Positions 12,270 to 25,999 of a DNA stretch of 64,000 nucleotides are shown here, in pieces. The translations under genes were made by a program, and so were the position numbers. Each line of letters begins with the position of its first letter. Position 1 is the stretch's first letter. Source of the stretch: Branchiostoma floridae (lineage: Eukaryota; Chordata; Leptocardii; Amphioxiformes; Branchiostomatidae). A model generated the notes under the pieces. The model saw only the letters and a program-made list of their open reading frames with translations, did no database searches and was not told the DNA's origin. Where the stretch lies: assembly GCF_000003815.2 (NCBI RefSeq), contig NC_049987.1:4117963-4181962 (forward strand). The letters are read 5' to 3'.

Positions 12270-13200
12270 GGTTTAGCTTATACTTTTGTGTAGTGAGTGG
12301 TGTTTAATCATGATGTTTTTCTTACTATTAAACGGCGAGCATTTCTTACTACAAGTAAATGTACGAATGATTTCTTTATCTACAAGCAAGCGTCAAGAAA
12401 GAACAGTCTGGACACACAGGCAGTGTCTTCCCGTGTTGCTCGTGTTTGTTTTGGTTATTGTGATATGCGTGGGCAGGCTAGATGTAAATTTATTCAGCGT
12501 TAATTTGTACGCGCATTCCGCATGGGGCGCGCCTCCGTCTGTGGCCGGCATACTATACATACACAGCGGCTGTGTCATGTGATAGGATGTATCCAATGGC
12601 AGAAAAGAGTGGGGGGTTCAAATTTACCATACCACAAGGAGAGGTTATTTTCCAGGCGCTCATTTGAAAAGAAGTATTGAAGAAAGTTTGGACCTGTTCT
12701 AACCCGCAAGTTGTGGCCGTGACACTGCTGTTACCGGCTAGGACCCCCGGTGACGGAATTTGACGCAAAGATAGTAGGTGGCTATCATTCTGTACAAGTT
12801 GATGTTGTTGGAAATCGACACAGATTGGGAAATCACGACCTTTGTACCATCCGGATTAATAGAAGCCGAGACTGCAAGCTGAACATGTTTCGCGTCCAAA
12901 TAATCCAAGAGTCCAAGACCATCCAACAACACGAGTCATATCGGCCACTACTCTAGATCTTACCGGATTCTTATTCCTGTGGTGGCCAGATGGAACTGTG
13001 TGCTCTTTTTAACTTACGCCGTGACGCTTCGCCCGACACTGGAAATGGGACTGTGGACTTAGATGCTGCACGGAATTGCACAGCCGTTGTGATTGCTTCA
13101 ACTGCCGACTACATCAGAATGATAGGCCACAAATACCTAGTAGGCTGTAGGTTTTTTTTTTACTTTTCCATGTAATGTTTTCTCGTAATTCAATTAAAAT
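12270..13200. other. Unique spacer between two tandem arrays
   Basis: About 0.9 kb of non-repetitive, more GC-rich sequence with several overlapping short open frames on both strands (12286-13175). None has a recognisable motif or supporting splice signals. It could hide a diverged exon, but I cannot support one. Confidence 0.4.
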
Positions 13201-13209
13201 TTCAAAGTT

Positions 13210-14295
13210 TCATCCATTGTATTTTCTTGCTTTAAAACGTGCTTATGATTAACTTTATCCCGCTTAAATGACACTTATCCACACCTTATAATTACCTTAA
13301 TGCACACGTATATGAGACGTAGAAAGGGAACTTTAAACATGTCTTAAGGGTGTTTAAGTACGTATTTATGACAACCTTTAGCTGCTAAAAGGACAAATAT
13401 AGACACATTAAAATCCTCTCAATGCGCATGTATATGAGACGTAAAGAGGCTTCAAAGAAGATAAAAGGGAACTTTAAACATGTATTAAGGGTGTTTTTAT
13501 AAGTGTTTATGACAACTTTAAGCTGCTAAAAGGGTAACAATGCACATCTTATTAAACATCTTAATGCACACGTATATGAGACGTAAAAAGACTTAAGAGG
13601 AAATAAACGTGAACTTTAAACATGTATTGAGGGTGTTTTAATAAGTGTTTATGACAACTTTAAGCTGCTAAAAGGGCACCAATACACAAAGTATAAACAT
13701 CTTAATGCACACGTATATGACAAGTATAAAGGCTTCAGAAGAAATAAACGTGAACTTTAAACATGTATTAAGGGCGTTTTAATAATCATTTACGAAATAT
13801 TTAAGCTACTGAAAGGCAACTTAAAAAACCGGAAAATACGGATCTATAAGCACCTAATGATCATCTTTACGCACACGTAAATGAGCCGTAACGATGTTTA
13901 AAGTTTTATGAAACGTAATATTTAATTGCAATTTAAATGAGTTTTAATAAACATTTACAACATCTTTAAGCTGCTGAAAGGCAACTTAAAAAACCGGAAA
14001 ATACGGACCTATCCGCACCTATAAGCCACCTAATGATCATCTTTACGCACACGTAAATAAGCCGTAACAATGCTTAAAGTTTTATAAACGTAATATTTAA
14101 ATGCAATTTAAATGAGTTTTAGTAATTATTTACAACAACTTAAAGCTGCCGAAAGGCAACTTAAAAAACCGGAAAATACGGACCTATCAGCACCTACGTA
14201 AAGACTACGTAACGCCAATCTTTACGTACTCGTATAAGAAATGTATAGATCCGTAAAGAAGGAAAATACGTCAACGTTAAGCATCATTTAAGCAT
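13210..14295. repeat. Diverged tandem array, 120-180 bp units
   Basis: CACACGTATATGAGACGTA-like words recur near 13309, 13429, 13570, 13710, 13873, 14050 and 14229, each followed by a TTTAAACATGTATTAAGGGTGTTTTA-like segment and AACTTTAAGCTGCTAAAAGG. Units grow longer and more diverged towards the lectin gene. About seven copies. Confidence 0.8.
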
Positions 14296-14547
14296 GCTTA
14301 AATTCCGTTTTTCATGCCGTGCAGGTATTGATTCTAGAAATTTGAGTTTTTGGTCATTTCCATCCTATAATTTCATGACAACGAAGTTCTCGTTGTGTGT
14401 AGCGATGTACTTAAACTTAGCGTAAACGTAGCCATTCTTCCTAAATTCATCGTACCACTTAGGTGTCACATTTAACGTAAAGCGTTGTAGGGACAGTAAC
14501 CCTTTGCCGCCACGGTGACTAATGGACTAGTTGTTGGGTCGAGCAGT

Positions 14548-14654
14548 TCACGGTGCAATACAAGTGTACCCCGCTGTGCCAAGTTCCTTACAAGTCCAGC
14601 CTTCATGACAGGAAGAGTTGGTACATTGGAAAGCAGTTCTTCCATGTTTGCGAC
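14548..14654 (-). CDS. Terminal exon: four-cysteine half-EGF module and stop
   Basis: Acceptor cctacag, then [20 protein letters not shown] and [14 protein letters not shown], then TGA. It has the first four cysteines of an EGF domain (spacing 4, 5, 9) but ends before cysteines 5 and 6. Confidence 0.75.
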
Positions 14655-15641
14655 CTGTAGGAAATGGAGCGAGTAAAATTTGATATAACGTTAGAAGACA
14701 CATATAGATATCTACTCTGTGGTGAGGATGCGAAATTAAGTTTAGTCTCTTTTTCTAGAGCCATTAATGCTACTTCTATATAGGCATTCGTAATTTCCCT
14801 TAGAAGCTGCTCAAGGGAATCGTCTTACTACAATATGTATATACAGACGTGTAGATTACGGGTAAACTTATAGGTAGCAGAAGTATCCTCTTGTATAGTT
14901 GTAAACACAGATACACGTTTTACCTCATAGGATGTTACAACGTAGACCTGGCTTCAGCGGTGAATATATGATTACTTACTCGGCATGAGGCAAGATATAC
15001 CCCCGTCAGTACCAACGCAGGTCCAACTGAACGGACAAGGGTTTGGCACGCAGCTGCTGTCTGAAATCAATATTTTCAAAGTCTGAGACTGTTGAAGCAA
15101 GACGTCAGTGACATTGTAGCTACGTATCAAAAGCATACGAGTGTGTGTCAAAAAGTGATGTAGATTTTTTATCATAGCAGGAAAAGACGGAAAAGGCACA
15201 GTGAGTCAGTTGACTTTCAGACTACCGCGTTCCTTGTCCGTTAGAAGCAAAGAAGAGTTTCACTGATCTCATTTCCAGTTCTTTAATATCAAATATCAAC
15301 CTCACAGGTTACTGTTTTTCATTTTATATGCCTAGTCACATTTCTGATCTCCTCGCAGCTGTTGGAGGGGTGTGCCATTGGGGCTAGTATTAATGGAATA
15401 CACCGAATCACCCGCTGTGTTCATCAAAGGTTTTCCACAAAATCAATTTTCATATACATATGCAGAATTTTATTTGCACAATAAGTAACCAGATATGACA
15501 ATCAGATATGACAGACTTCACCCAATATCAATTGCAACACTTCCAGTACCACAACCAATATAGCATTAAAGAGGGCATACATGTATGTCAAAGCTTCTTT
15601 AGAAACGTTCATGCGCGTGCACACACACAGGCGCGCACACG

Positions 15642-15704
<63 letters not shown>

Positions 15705-15855
15705 TCAATCACTCTCACTCATCCTCGCCGCATATCAGACTTCGCTGAGGCGGGCCGTCATCGTTCTCCAAGCCTTCCTGTCTGAAGCTGCTCTCAAGTG
15801 GCATCCCATCTCTGCCAGGTCTCGCTCTACTGTCCCTCGAACTGTTCTAACCTCC

Positions 15856-15917
<62 letters not shown>

Positions 15918-18900
15918 AACACACACACACACACACACAAACACACAAACACACATGAACATGGAAGAAAGCAAAAAAGACACTTTTTTAGGATTGAGTA
16001 ATGTCAGCAGCATCGGCTGTCGTTGAGCAAGCCGATAAAATGTTAACATGGCACTGGTCAGATAATTGGACCCTACCTTCACACCTGTCTCGCGTAAAAG
16101 GACCGGGACACTCGCACTGAAAGAAGCCCAAGTGTTCCAGGCAGGTTCCTCCGTTTAGACACGGATTGGATGCGCACTCGTCAATATCTGTAAGGAAATG
16201 CAGCACCACAAACATGTATATCATAAGGTGCTGGAGCAATACATTTTCCGTTTCCACGATAACATATAAATTCATTACCACTGGCTGTCAATCTAACGTT
16301 CCATAGAGACCTTTTTAACAACGATCTAGTCAAATGTTTTTTTCAGCTTATCATTAAGTCAACTATTTTGATTAGTTTGTAAGGTTTTCTGCATCAAATG
16401 TAAAAGCTCAGGTTTTGCCCCACTCATGTCACATGCAATGGCAAAATCTTGTTTCGGGTTAAATTGACCATTAATCCCTTGAACGATCATGATGGGACAG
16501 CATTATCATTATGAATGAAAAGGGAATCTTGGTTTACTATTTGGTAGTTATATAGTTCAAGAGACAACAGACCCATTGTTCAATGCATGAATGAAAAGTT
16601 AGAACTTTAGCTAGTTGCATAAGAAATAGAATTTTTCCATGCTGCGGAAAATAGGGAACATGTTTTGTATGCAATCAAAGAGGACATTTCTCTAACTCGT
16701 TGGTGTATAAAGTACAGTCTACAATAAAGTGACACTTACCCTCCTCATGTAGGTTACAACATTGAAAAACGCTTTGTTCCATGGGAATACGGTTACAATT
16801 ATGTTTGCTTTTTTCAGTATGTAGTCTGCGGGAACTAATCCTGAGCTTTGTGATGACTGTTCTGTGTCGAATGCTTGCAATGTTTAGATATTTCGTTGTA
16901 CGTAATTTTTTTCTGCTATGCATTTCTGCCATGAAAATTGGAGGCATATATTTTATCAAACGTTTGTCGATGGATGAAGTAATTAGTCATGAATTTAAGA
17001 CAAATGCCATTGATGGATGCTTGACATAGCCGAAACCCCTTTCGTCTAGCTTCTTGCGGTCTCCAGACGTCCAGCGTTTCGTGCATTATGTGTCTAGTTC
17101 AAATTGGCACAAAAATGTCTGATGATAGAATACCAGCTAGTACGCTCTTGTGCATTCTAACATAGCGTTTAATGTCGTAAGAGATGCTTCTGCCATTATA
17201 GTAAAATTACAAACAGAACTTGGTGTTTGAAATTTTTTTGCAGACTTTGGCCTGGATGGCTTAAATTGGTGATGACATTGGTCATTGGACTTTTGAATGA
17301 TCCCGAAATTTTCGAACCATACAACATTTAAAAAAGAGTTTTTAAGCGATCTAGAGGAGTCAGTTGATTTCATACATTTGGTCGAAAGTAACTCTCCCAA
17401 AATTGTGAGCATTTTTATATTTCAACCATAACACAGATATGTTTCTTCTTCTCCTCCTTATCTTCTCCTGTCACATCTCTAGATTTACCTATTTCTTTTA
17501 TTATCATCTATTATTTATCATATCAAATCGATTCATCTCATTCATTTTTGGGCCAAATTACCTCAAATTTGGCACAAGGGTGGGGTGGTCAATACCCATT
17601 GGCAAGTGTTTTTATTTTTTTCATATCTTCTTTTAGAATGAATTCATTGAGGTTTTTAGGTCGTTTTTAGACCCAAAATGTATATCATGACCCCTATACC
17701 ATGGTGTTATAACTAAATGACCTGACATTTCCCTATAGTGGTGAATTAGATGCTCATTCAGAGGATCCATGTATAGCATTTTGAATAAACCACTTTGAAA
17801 TGATTTATCGGGGAATTTTTGTGGGGGATTTTTGTATTTATAAGTGCCGGGGTCAATAACCCGTAGGTCCTTGGCCCCACCACCTGGTATTGTGAGGTTT
17901 CCCAGGTGTGCCTGGTTCAATGAAGTGACCAGCCAATGAGCTACCTTGATTATTCAAATTATCTGAAACTTGGTACAGGTATCAGGACAGTTCGGCACAC
18001 GGACACTTCGGCCTGAGTCCAGTACACTTCGGCCCCAGGCCGAAGACATTTCGGCTCCGCTAGTTCTTATGTGCGTGGGAATGCTATGCAATGTACAAAT
18101 TAATCGAAAAGCTATGTGATCGCAACGATAAAAATATTGAGAATTAAGTCTTGAAATAAATAAATGAATAAGTCTTGAAACTCGTTTCTCGAGTAGACAG
18201 GAGAACACTATATAATTTTGTATAAGCAAGGTACAAGTATATCGTGGACTGGACCCGGGGCCGAAGTGTCCTCGGCTTGGGGCTGAAGTGTCCTGATTGG
18301 CAGGGGCCGAAGTGTCCATGCGCCGAAGTGTCCGACATTCCCGTGGACGTCGACTCATGACAACAGGACCTCGTTTATACTTTTGGCACATGCTACTTCA
18401 AAATGATTTGTTTGGAGTTTTGGTCCATTTTGTGTACTCTGAAAGAGCCCATTCATGCACGGGGCGTGACGGGGGACACTTTTCAAATTCAATTTTGAAC
18501 TGGATTTGATTGTGCAAAAGCTCATGTTTTGAATGGAAGTGTTTTTGGACTGGTCTATTTTACTCGTGGTGCGCTTAGTGATTTCAGATAAAACGTTTAT
18601 ATAAAATGGTTAAAATATGCTCGCAAATGCTACATGTCTAGTTGTATACGAATTGCATCGCAGGGTCGAAATGTTCAAATATCATGAGCTTTAAAAAACA
18701 AAATAATTAAGGGTTAATGACCCGCCCCGAGGTGTATATAGTGTCATAACGACTGGTCCTTTGCTATAAACACCGAATGAGTGAAGGTTTTATCATATAG
18801 CCCATCCAAACTGACCCGGCGGCCGGCTCCACTCTGAACGCTAGCGCCCCTTCGTGCATTTATTCTCCCTGGGAAAGCTGTTCAGCTTCCCACTAGCTTG

Positions 18901-21900
18901 CCAGCCGCTGAATGTGGCTCCTGGACGTCACCCGAGCTTCCCATGACTCAGAAATGAGTCTGAATCTGATCATGAGATTTCTTGAATGAAAATCTGCGGC
19001 ACTTTGTCCATTATTTGTGCGGCAGCTTTAGAAATGCTGGCATGGTATGGACAATCTGCTTTCAGTTTGTCCTTTTAAATTGGACTTGAATTGAAAAAGA
19101 CTTTCATGTTTCATATGTATTAGGTTGATTTGTGTTTAAAATTTTTGCTTGAACAAAGTAACGTGCTATTGATGTCAACAGAAGGAGCCGTCACCCCTAC
19201 AATGTCAGTGATCATACCCTTTGCTGGGCAAAGTCCTGTGTGTCTATCCTTCTGATTGGTTCAAACTTTCAAAAGTCATTAACAAACGTTTGTTAATCAA
19301 ACTATGTAACGAATGGCTGTTAATGATTTTCCATGTACTACGGCGTCATAAACAACATGAAATCGGGCCATTTGATTGGTCATCGTGACCTGGTATAATG
19401 TAAGATAAATAATGTACCTGTTTCACAGTTGAGCCCGGTATAGCCTGGCTGGCAGGAACAGAAAATAGTGTCATCAGAGAAGCAAGTGAGGGCCTGTCCA
19501 CCGTTGTGACACATGTTGGGGACGCGCGGCATAGCGGCTGATAGACCGAATTTAAAGAAGAAAAAGATGAATCAGAAAATTAATCCTCACGTGCATTTCA
19601 TTATTCCCTTATTGAATAATATCGTGTCTGTATATAAAGTCTACAGCTGAAACGACCCCTGCAGTGCCACAAAAAACTAATACAGAAATCACTTCTTTCC
19701 GACCACATGAGCTGTCTATCACAAAAAAACTGTGACTATTGTTTGACACGAGATTTCGAAACTGGAAGTACGATGCTGTACCAAGGCAAGTCGCCAGGTG
19801 TCCCAAAATCTATACTCTCCAATAAGAACTTCAGTTTCGAGTGTTTTTTTACGTTTCATAATGCAATTTTATATTACTATCTATTTCGTCCCGTTTTCTT
19901 CATGTCCGCCAGCCAAGGAAAAAAAAACGGTGGACATGAAGAAAATTAGACAAAAAGCCTGACAAAATGGAGAAAAACACGTCCGGATCAGTCAGATCTG
20001 AACGTCTGCTTGGAGAATGCAGAATCTAGTCATTTCTTTAAACATAACATAACCGCATATCAAGTTTTATGACAATCAATAAATACTTGAGTTATGCTAC
20101 TGAGCTACATTCAAGCATACATGCATACAAAAGCTACGTAAAGCATAGACTTCGTAATGAAGGTAATCATGTGAGATACATACGGCTTTCGCAGACGTAG
20201 TTGTATTGCTCGGTGCATGACGTGTACACAGCTCTATATCCGTCGGCGCTGTCCAGTAAGACACATGTGTCATGGGGACTGTACATGCTTTTTGACGTCC
20301 ATTGAACTTGGTCTGTTCAAGGAAAGAAAACAGATAGAAAGCAGTTAGGAATTTGCCTTCAATATCATAAAAGGATGAACGCACCTAGGCATGTTAGGCT
20401 ATACTTTTTAACTGAAGCAGACCTGATCTAAGACGAATCATTTCTACGAAAATTAAAGGTGTTCATCATTTGTATCTCAACATATTGTTTTATGGCAGAC
20501 AAGCTCTTTGAATTAGTTTCTTGAATATCTAAAATAATAAAAGAATTCGAATACGAGGCTGTGAGTTTGATTAGCGTCCAAACTTAATATACAATTAAAG
20601 ACATACAGTCAAACCTGCCCAAGACGACCACCCGGGGGACCAGACAAAAGTGGTCGATTTGGACAGGTGGTCGCTGAGAAGAGTATCGACTCAAAACATG
20701 CCCGATGCAAAGTATAAATGGTTTCCGTTGTGTTAAATGGCAAATAGCAAGCACACTGCACGCACGCAAAGAGGCGAGGTCTTTAATTTCAAATACAACA
20801 CGCACGCACAGTGTTTTAAAGCTCAATATTTGTACACTAACGTTTTAGACAGTAAGGGAACTTTGATCGCCGTATCTGAAATAACTACTGTGCACCTTTC
20901 GAATTCGATGCCCGGTACGTCCCGATAGCGTACTTACCCATGGGTGAATGCATGGTACAGTTGGATAAAAGCACTCACACAGATCTTTCTTAAAAGGGTA
21001 TGAGGCTATATACGTTTCAGCATTCGTTCACTTTATAATGATATAAATTTAAAAAAAAAATTCTGTAACAACTAAATTCGGATTTTCTTACAACGAAATT
21101 TCCTCCCATATTACAGTTGACTGCCCCATTGGCCGCCGCCATCTTTATTCTAAACATAGAATTGTAATGGCAGTCAAAATCCGACGCAAACTGGTCGATT
21201 TCGGCACAAAATCACGCTAGTTATCATCAAAAATTGACGAAAACCTCAATTTTGAAAATGATGCGGTCGTTATGGGTCCCAATTTTGGCCGGTCGCGGTC
21301 GCGTTGACCAGGTGGTCGTTGAGAGAAGGTCGCTTAATGCTTACATCAATGGGGAAAAAATCGGGACCGAGAAAAAGCGGTCGAAATGGCCAGGTGGTCG
21401 CTGAGAAGAGGTGATCGCTCGGGCAGGTTTGACTGTATATTCACTGCAAAACTAATACCCACTGGAGATAGGGGCCCCATCGTTGTAGACAAAATTGGGA
21501 TGTGATTTGGTTCTCAGAGATGTCCATTCCGATACATCAGAGATGTGACTGCCAATCCACTGTTGTTCATTGGGTTCTTTAACGTCCATCAGATGTCCTC
21601 CCATGTCAGCACAGGTTGTGGACGCGGTCTCATGCGCCTGACTATCGTCAGAGAACCAGTAGCAGGTCCCATTGTTCAGGGCTGTTGAAGACAACAGAAA
21701 ATGGCGAAATAATCAGAACACTGAAAATATTTACATTATCTAGGTTATTACTTTTCCTTTACAATCTGCATAATGGTGCGCTGAGACTTAATTGTTTCAC
21801 AAGAAATATATTCTCTACAATGTAGACTAAAGAACTACATGAATACATTATAATCTGAAAAATCAAGGAATGTCACTTTTGGTAAAGCTGCGTTGCAGTA

Positions 21901-24900
21901 TTTACTTACCAATTTCACAGTTTTGCCCAGCTGATCCATATTTACAGACACAGGTATAGCTGCCCGTGCCGTCAATACATGTCCCTCCTCTCCAGCAAGG
22001 GTTACTTGCACATTCGTTGACCTCTGAAACGATATGCTGGTTTACAACACAAATCACTAACACGTTCAGACATTTAGTGACTTTGGTGCCAAATACATCC
22101 TCAATATATTATAATGAAATATGTCAGGTTGGACAATTACTTGTTTCGAAACAATTGTGACTTTATTGTTGTACGAGGGCGGTTCAAAAAGTAATGCCAC
22201 TGGTTTTATAACAGACTCATGTTTTCATCGAATAAGTTGAAATTTGGCACAAAGGTACAAGAATATATCCTCTTGAGATTGACATATTTCAATTTGTTGT
22301 TAAGATTTTTATGAGTGACTGAGTTGAGTTCAAGATGACCATACCCTTGTTATCCCGTCGGACGAAATTAGAGGGTCAATTAACGTGCAATTGATAATGT
22401 CTCCAAATGAATTGTAGCTATTGTAAGGAACTAAAATTGCACATGTATCAAGTTGCATTTCCCTATAAGCCACATGCCTATTTTCATCTTTGAAATACAA
22501 TCACTTATTATTTTTTCGTTCCTGGTGTGAAGTAAGGTCGTCAGGGTCGGTATTAGCAGTGGTTTAGGGTTGGGCTGCTTAAAGTTTCCATAACAATTCT
22601 TTTTTTATTAACTGCGAAAAATTAAACTGAACACACTTCTTGATCTTGAAACAGTTAATGATTGTGCCAAGTTTCGCATCTTTTGGCTAATGGAAAAGCA
22701 GTCTACAAAAACCTTTATTCAACAAATCACGTACTTGGCTTTTAAAACAAACAGTCTGTAATATAGCAACTCGCTCCATTCTAGTGGCTGTAAAAGATGT
22801 ACCATTGAGAGTTCAAACATGAAATTTAGCATGTAATCTATAGAGACATCTGTTACTATACAGGTAAAATTTCAGCTTCCTACAATAGTTTTAAAATTAT
22901 AAGATCTAGAGGAACTGACCTCCTGACAAGCTTTTAAGGGTATGGTCATCTTAAAATCATCTCAGTTGCTCATAAAAATCTTAACCACAAATTGAGATAT
23001 CTCAATCTCAAGAGGATATAGTCTTGTACATTTGTGCCAAATTTCAACTCATTCGATAAAAACATGAGCCTGTTATGAAACCAGTGGCATTACTTTTTGA
23101 ACCGCCCTCGTAATAATGCTGTCCAGTGTTGCAACAAAGCGTCACAGCGTCCATGCCAGTTGGTTGAAGAAGCTGGCCTATGGATTTTAAACTTTACATG
23201 TGCATAATGTTATAAGTATGTGACAGGAAGTGCATATGTGTAAAACCCCATCAAAGTACGAAGAAATGTACCCATTCCGCATCTGACTACGGCGTATCCA
23301 GGTGGGCAGTGGCAGGTGTAGCCTGGGACCTCGTTGAAGCATTCTGCGTTGTTCAAACATGGAGACGAAGTGCACTCATCTACGTCTGAAAAAAACATAA
23401 TGTATGATATGGTTTGTATTGACTGCCGTTTGTATGTCAGAGCGATGTTAGTCAGCATGATAACTAGAGAATGCATGGATGGATTGTTTTGATATTTGAT
23501 ATATGGGTAGGTCTTTATATGACAAAGGAAAGGTAAGAACAACCGTACGGAAGGGCGCTCTAGCTGCGTGATATGGTACTGTAGCGGAACGTCCGGTTTT
23601 GATATTTGTTCGACGAGTCCGCAAACTCCATAAAAGTCTAATTGACATTTTCTGCAGTGATACGTCCGATGGTTTCTCGACCAGCTCGCTATTTTTAGTG
23701 ATCGTCGGCGATTTTTAGGAGTCGGCCGACTCGGCGGCTCGCTGTGCACCGAAACTTGTTCTTGACATCAACGAGTAGTCACCGGTCAGATCTTTGCGGT
23801 GCAGAGCTTTGAGGTGTCGGGCGAGTATAGGGATGGCATATGTCAGTCGGTCTGACGATATTCGCCGACTTCCGTTTGTTTGCAAATGCAGACTTTCTTT
23901 GACCTAGCGTGTAATTATGACATTGTGGTTTCTGTTGTTTTATTTTTCTATTCTGCCCGTGCGGTCCATTAATTGGTTAAAAGTATTCATACAACTAAGA
24001 CTGAAATATTGCCTTTTTGTGAGAAACGTTTTGTCTTAGCTCGTCCGCGTGCCTTATTTTTGTCACAGACTGAACCTGAAATGATGCCCATTTTTATTGG
24101 CATGCACCAGACAGACGCTTGAAAAGCATGCGACGTGTAGGCACTAAGTTAGCACATTTTTTGGAGTGTAAAGCAGCAACTTACCTAGTTGACATAAGTG
24201 TCCCTGGTAACCCTGTACACAGAGGCACCTGCCATTCTCGCACGTGCCCCCATTCATGCAAGGGTTGCTGCTGCAGTATGCTGTAAGAAAGTGGGAAATG
24301 TGAACGAAATTTTTATCTCAAGTGTCAAAGGGGGAATGCGATCAGAACTTTTTATATTTGAAATCTGAAATTTGAAGATGAGATAAACTTTTAACTGAAA
24401 CGATGCAGGGAGTCTTGACATGTAATACAGATCAACGGATACCAAATCACACACTTAAAAGCTTCAGATATCTGTACTTCAAGGATCCGGGCAAAGAAAG
24501 GGAATGCTAAGACCAAAAAAGTTGTGTCTTTTTCTGGTCGAATGGGAAAATCCAAAAGAAAGAGAGGTTTAAGAAAGCCAGCTTGTATAGTCAATGCTTT
24601 TTAGTGTAATTCTATGGAAAAGTAGACTGGCAGTGAGATGTACGTCTTTTCTTCTTCACAGGTGTCGATATATTTGTCAGCGCACACGCGGTGATTTTAA
24701 GAGCAATTTCATTCAACGTTAATAACCGTACCATTTTCGCAGTTTCGCCCAGTTTGGCCGGATATGCAGTCACAGATATATCCATTCACGATGTCGATGC
24801 AGGTTCCACCGTTCATGCAAGGATTACTCCAGCATTCGTTAATGTCTGCGACACAAATATTGAGGAAAAACGTCAATGCTTCTACTGTTATTACAGTAAT

Positions 24901-25943
24901 TCTAATTTTTTTTAGAACTAGCACCATGAACACCAACACAGTCACCTATCATGGAACCGGTTCAACCAACGTTGCCTTCAGGAACTATCATAATGAATAC
25001 CATTGTTTCAATCATAAATAATCTTAACTTAATTTTCACTTGTGGTTTGTCAGTAGCTTGTTTTTGCCTGTCATCATGAAATTGATACCACTAAAACGTC
25101 AGAGCGAACTCCTACGACTCACTCTGTTCACACCTGGCTCCGTTCCATCCGGGTTCGCACTCACAGGTGAAACCGTTGACTTCATCTCGGCAACGGGCGC
25201 CATTCATACAAGGGGATCCGCTGCACTCGTCTATCTCTAAAAGGTAACAATACATAGTATATGATGGAACTAACTTGTAACAATATTTTAGCCTGGTATT
25301 ATAGCTTCCGAGTCTCTCCTGTCCTCTCCGCAACAGACTGCATTTACGGAGAGGAAAGAAGAGACTCGGGAGCTATAATACGGCTGGATACCAGGTTAAC
25401 AATATTTCTCCTGTTCATGTGTTGTTCCGTAATTAAGGAAGTGCACGTTGTATATCTCTGTATCTTTGCATTTCGTTAACTCGCCCCTACTGCACTGTTT
25501 CACAGTCTTGTATGTTAGTAGACACCGCGGTCAGTCCAGAACAGTTTCTAAAACATTTTCAAAACATTTGCCCCACCGCAGCTTACCTGTTTCACATTTG
25601 CTCCCTGTGTACCCGGGCGAGCAACGACAGACATCGTTCATGCACGTTCCGCCATTCATACAGTTGGTACTGCATTGGACTGTTCAAATGAAACAAAAAA
25701 AAAGTTTTAAGTATTATAGATTATAATGACGGAACAGACAGGTTTCGCCTTCCCGCCATTTATGATTCGCTGCTACCTGACGTCATCCAACGACTTCCGG
25801 ATTAGCGCAGCGAATCATTCATCTGATGAAGGTCGGAGTGTTCGGCCGAAAATTTATGGTGAGTTTCTTCCCTTGTGTTGGAACAAAGTTTAAACTTTTC
25901 ACTATGGAATTTACCAACACAGATGAGCTTTCATTCGTGTTAA

Positions 25944-25999
<56 letters not shown>

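Noticed and set aside
10520-14295. CRISPR array
   Set aside because: Units are contiguous 115-180 bp tandem repeats without short repeat/spacer alternation, in a eukaryotic genome.
15508-16026. 172-codon open frame on the plus strand
   Set aside because: It runs through CA microsatellites (long Thr-His runs) and is opposite the real EGF exon 16187-16077.
23210-23749. 179-codon minus-strand frame
   Set aside because: Only its EGF part (23385-23272) is coding; the upstream portion is intron running into the acceptor.
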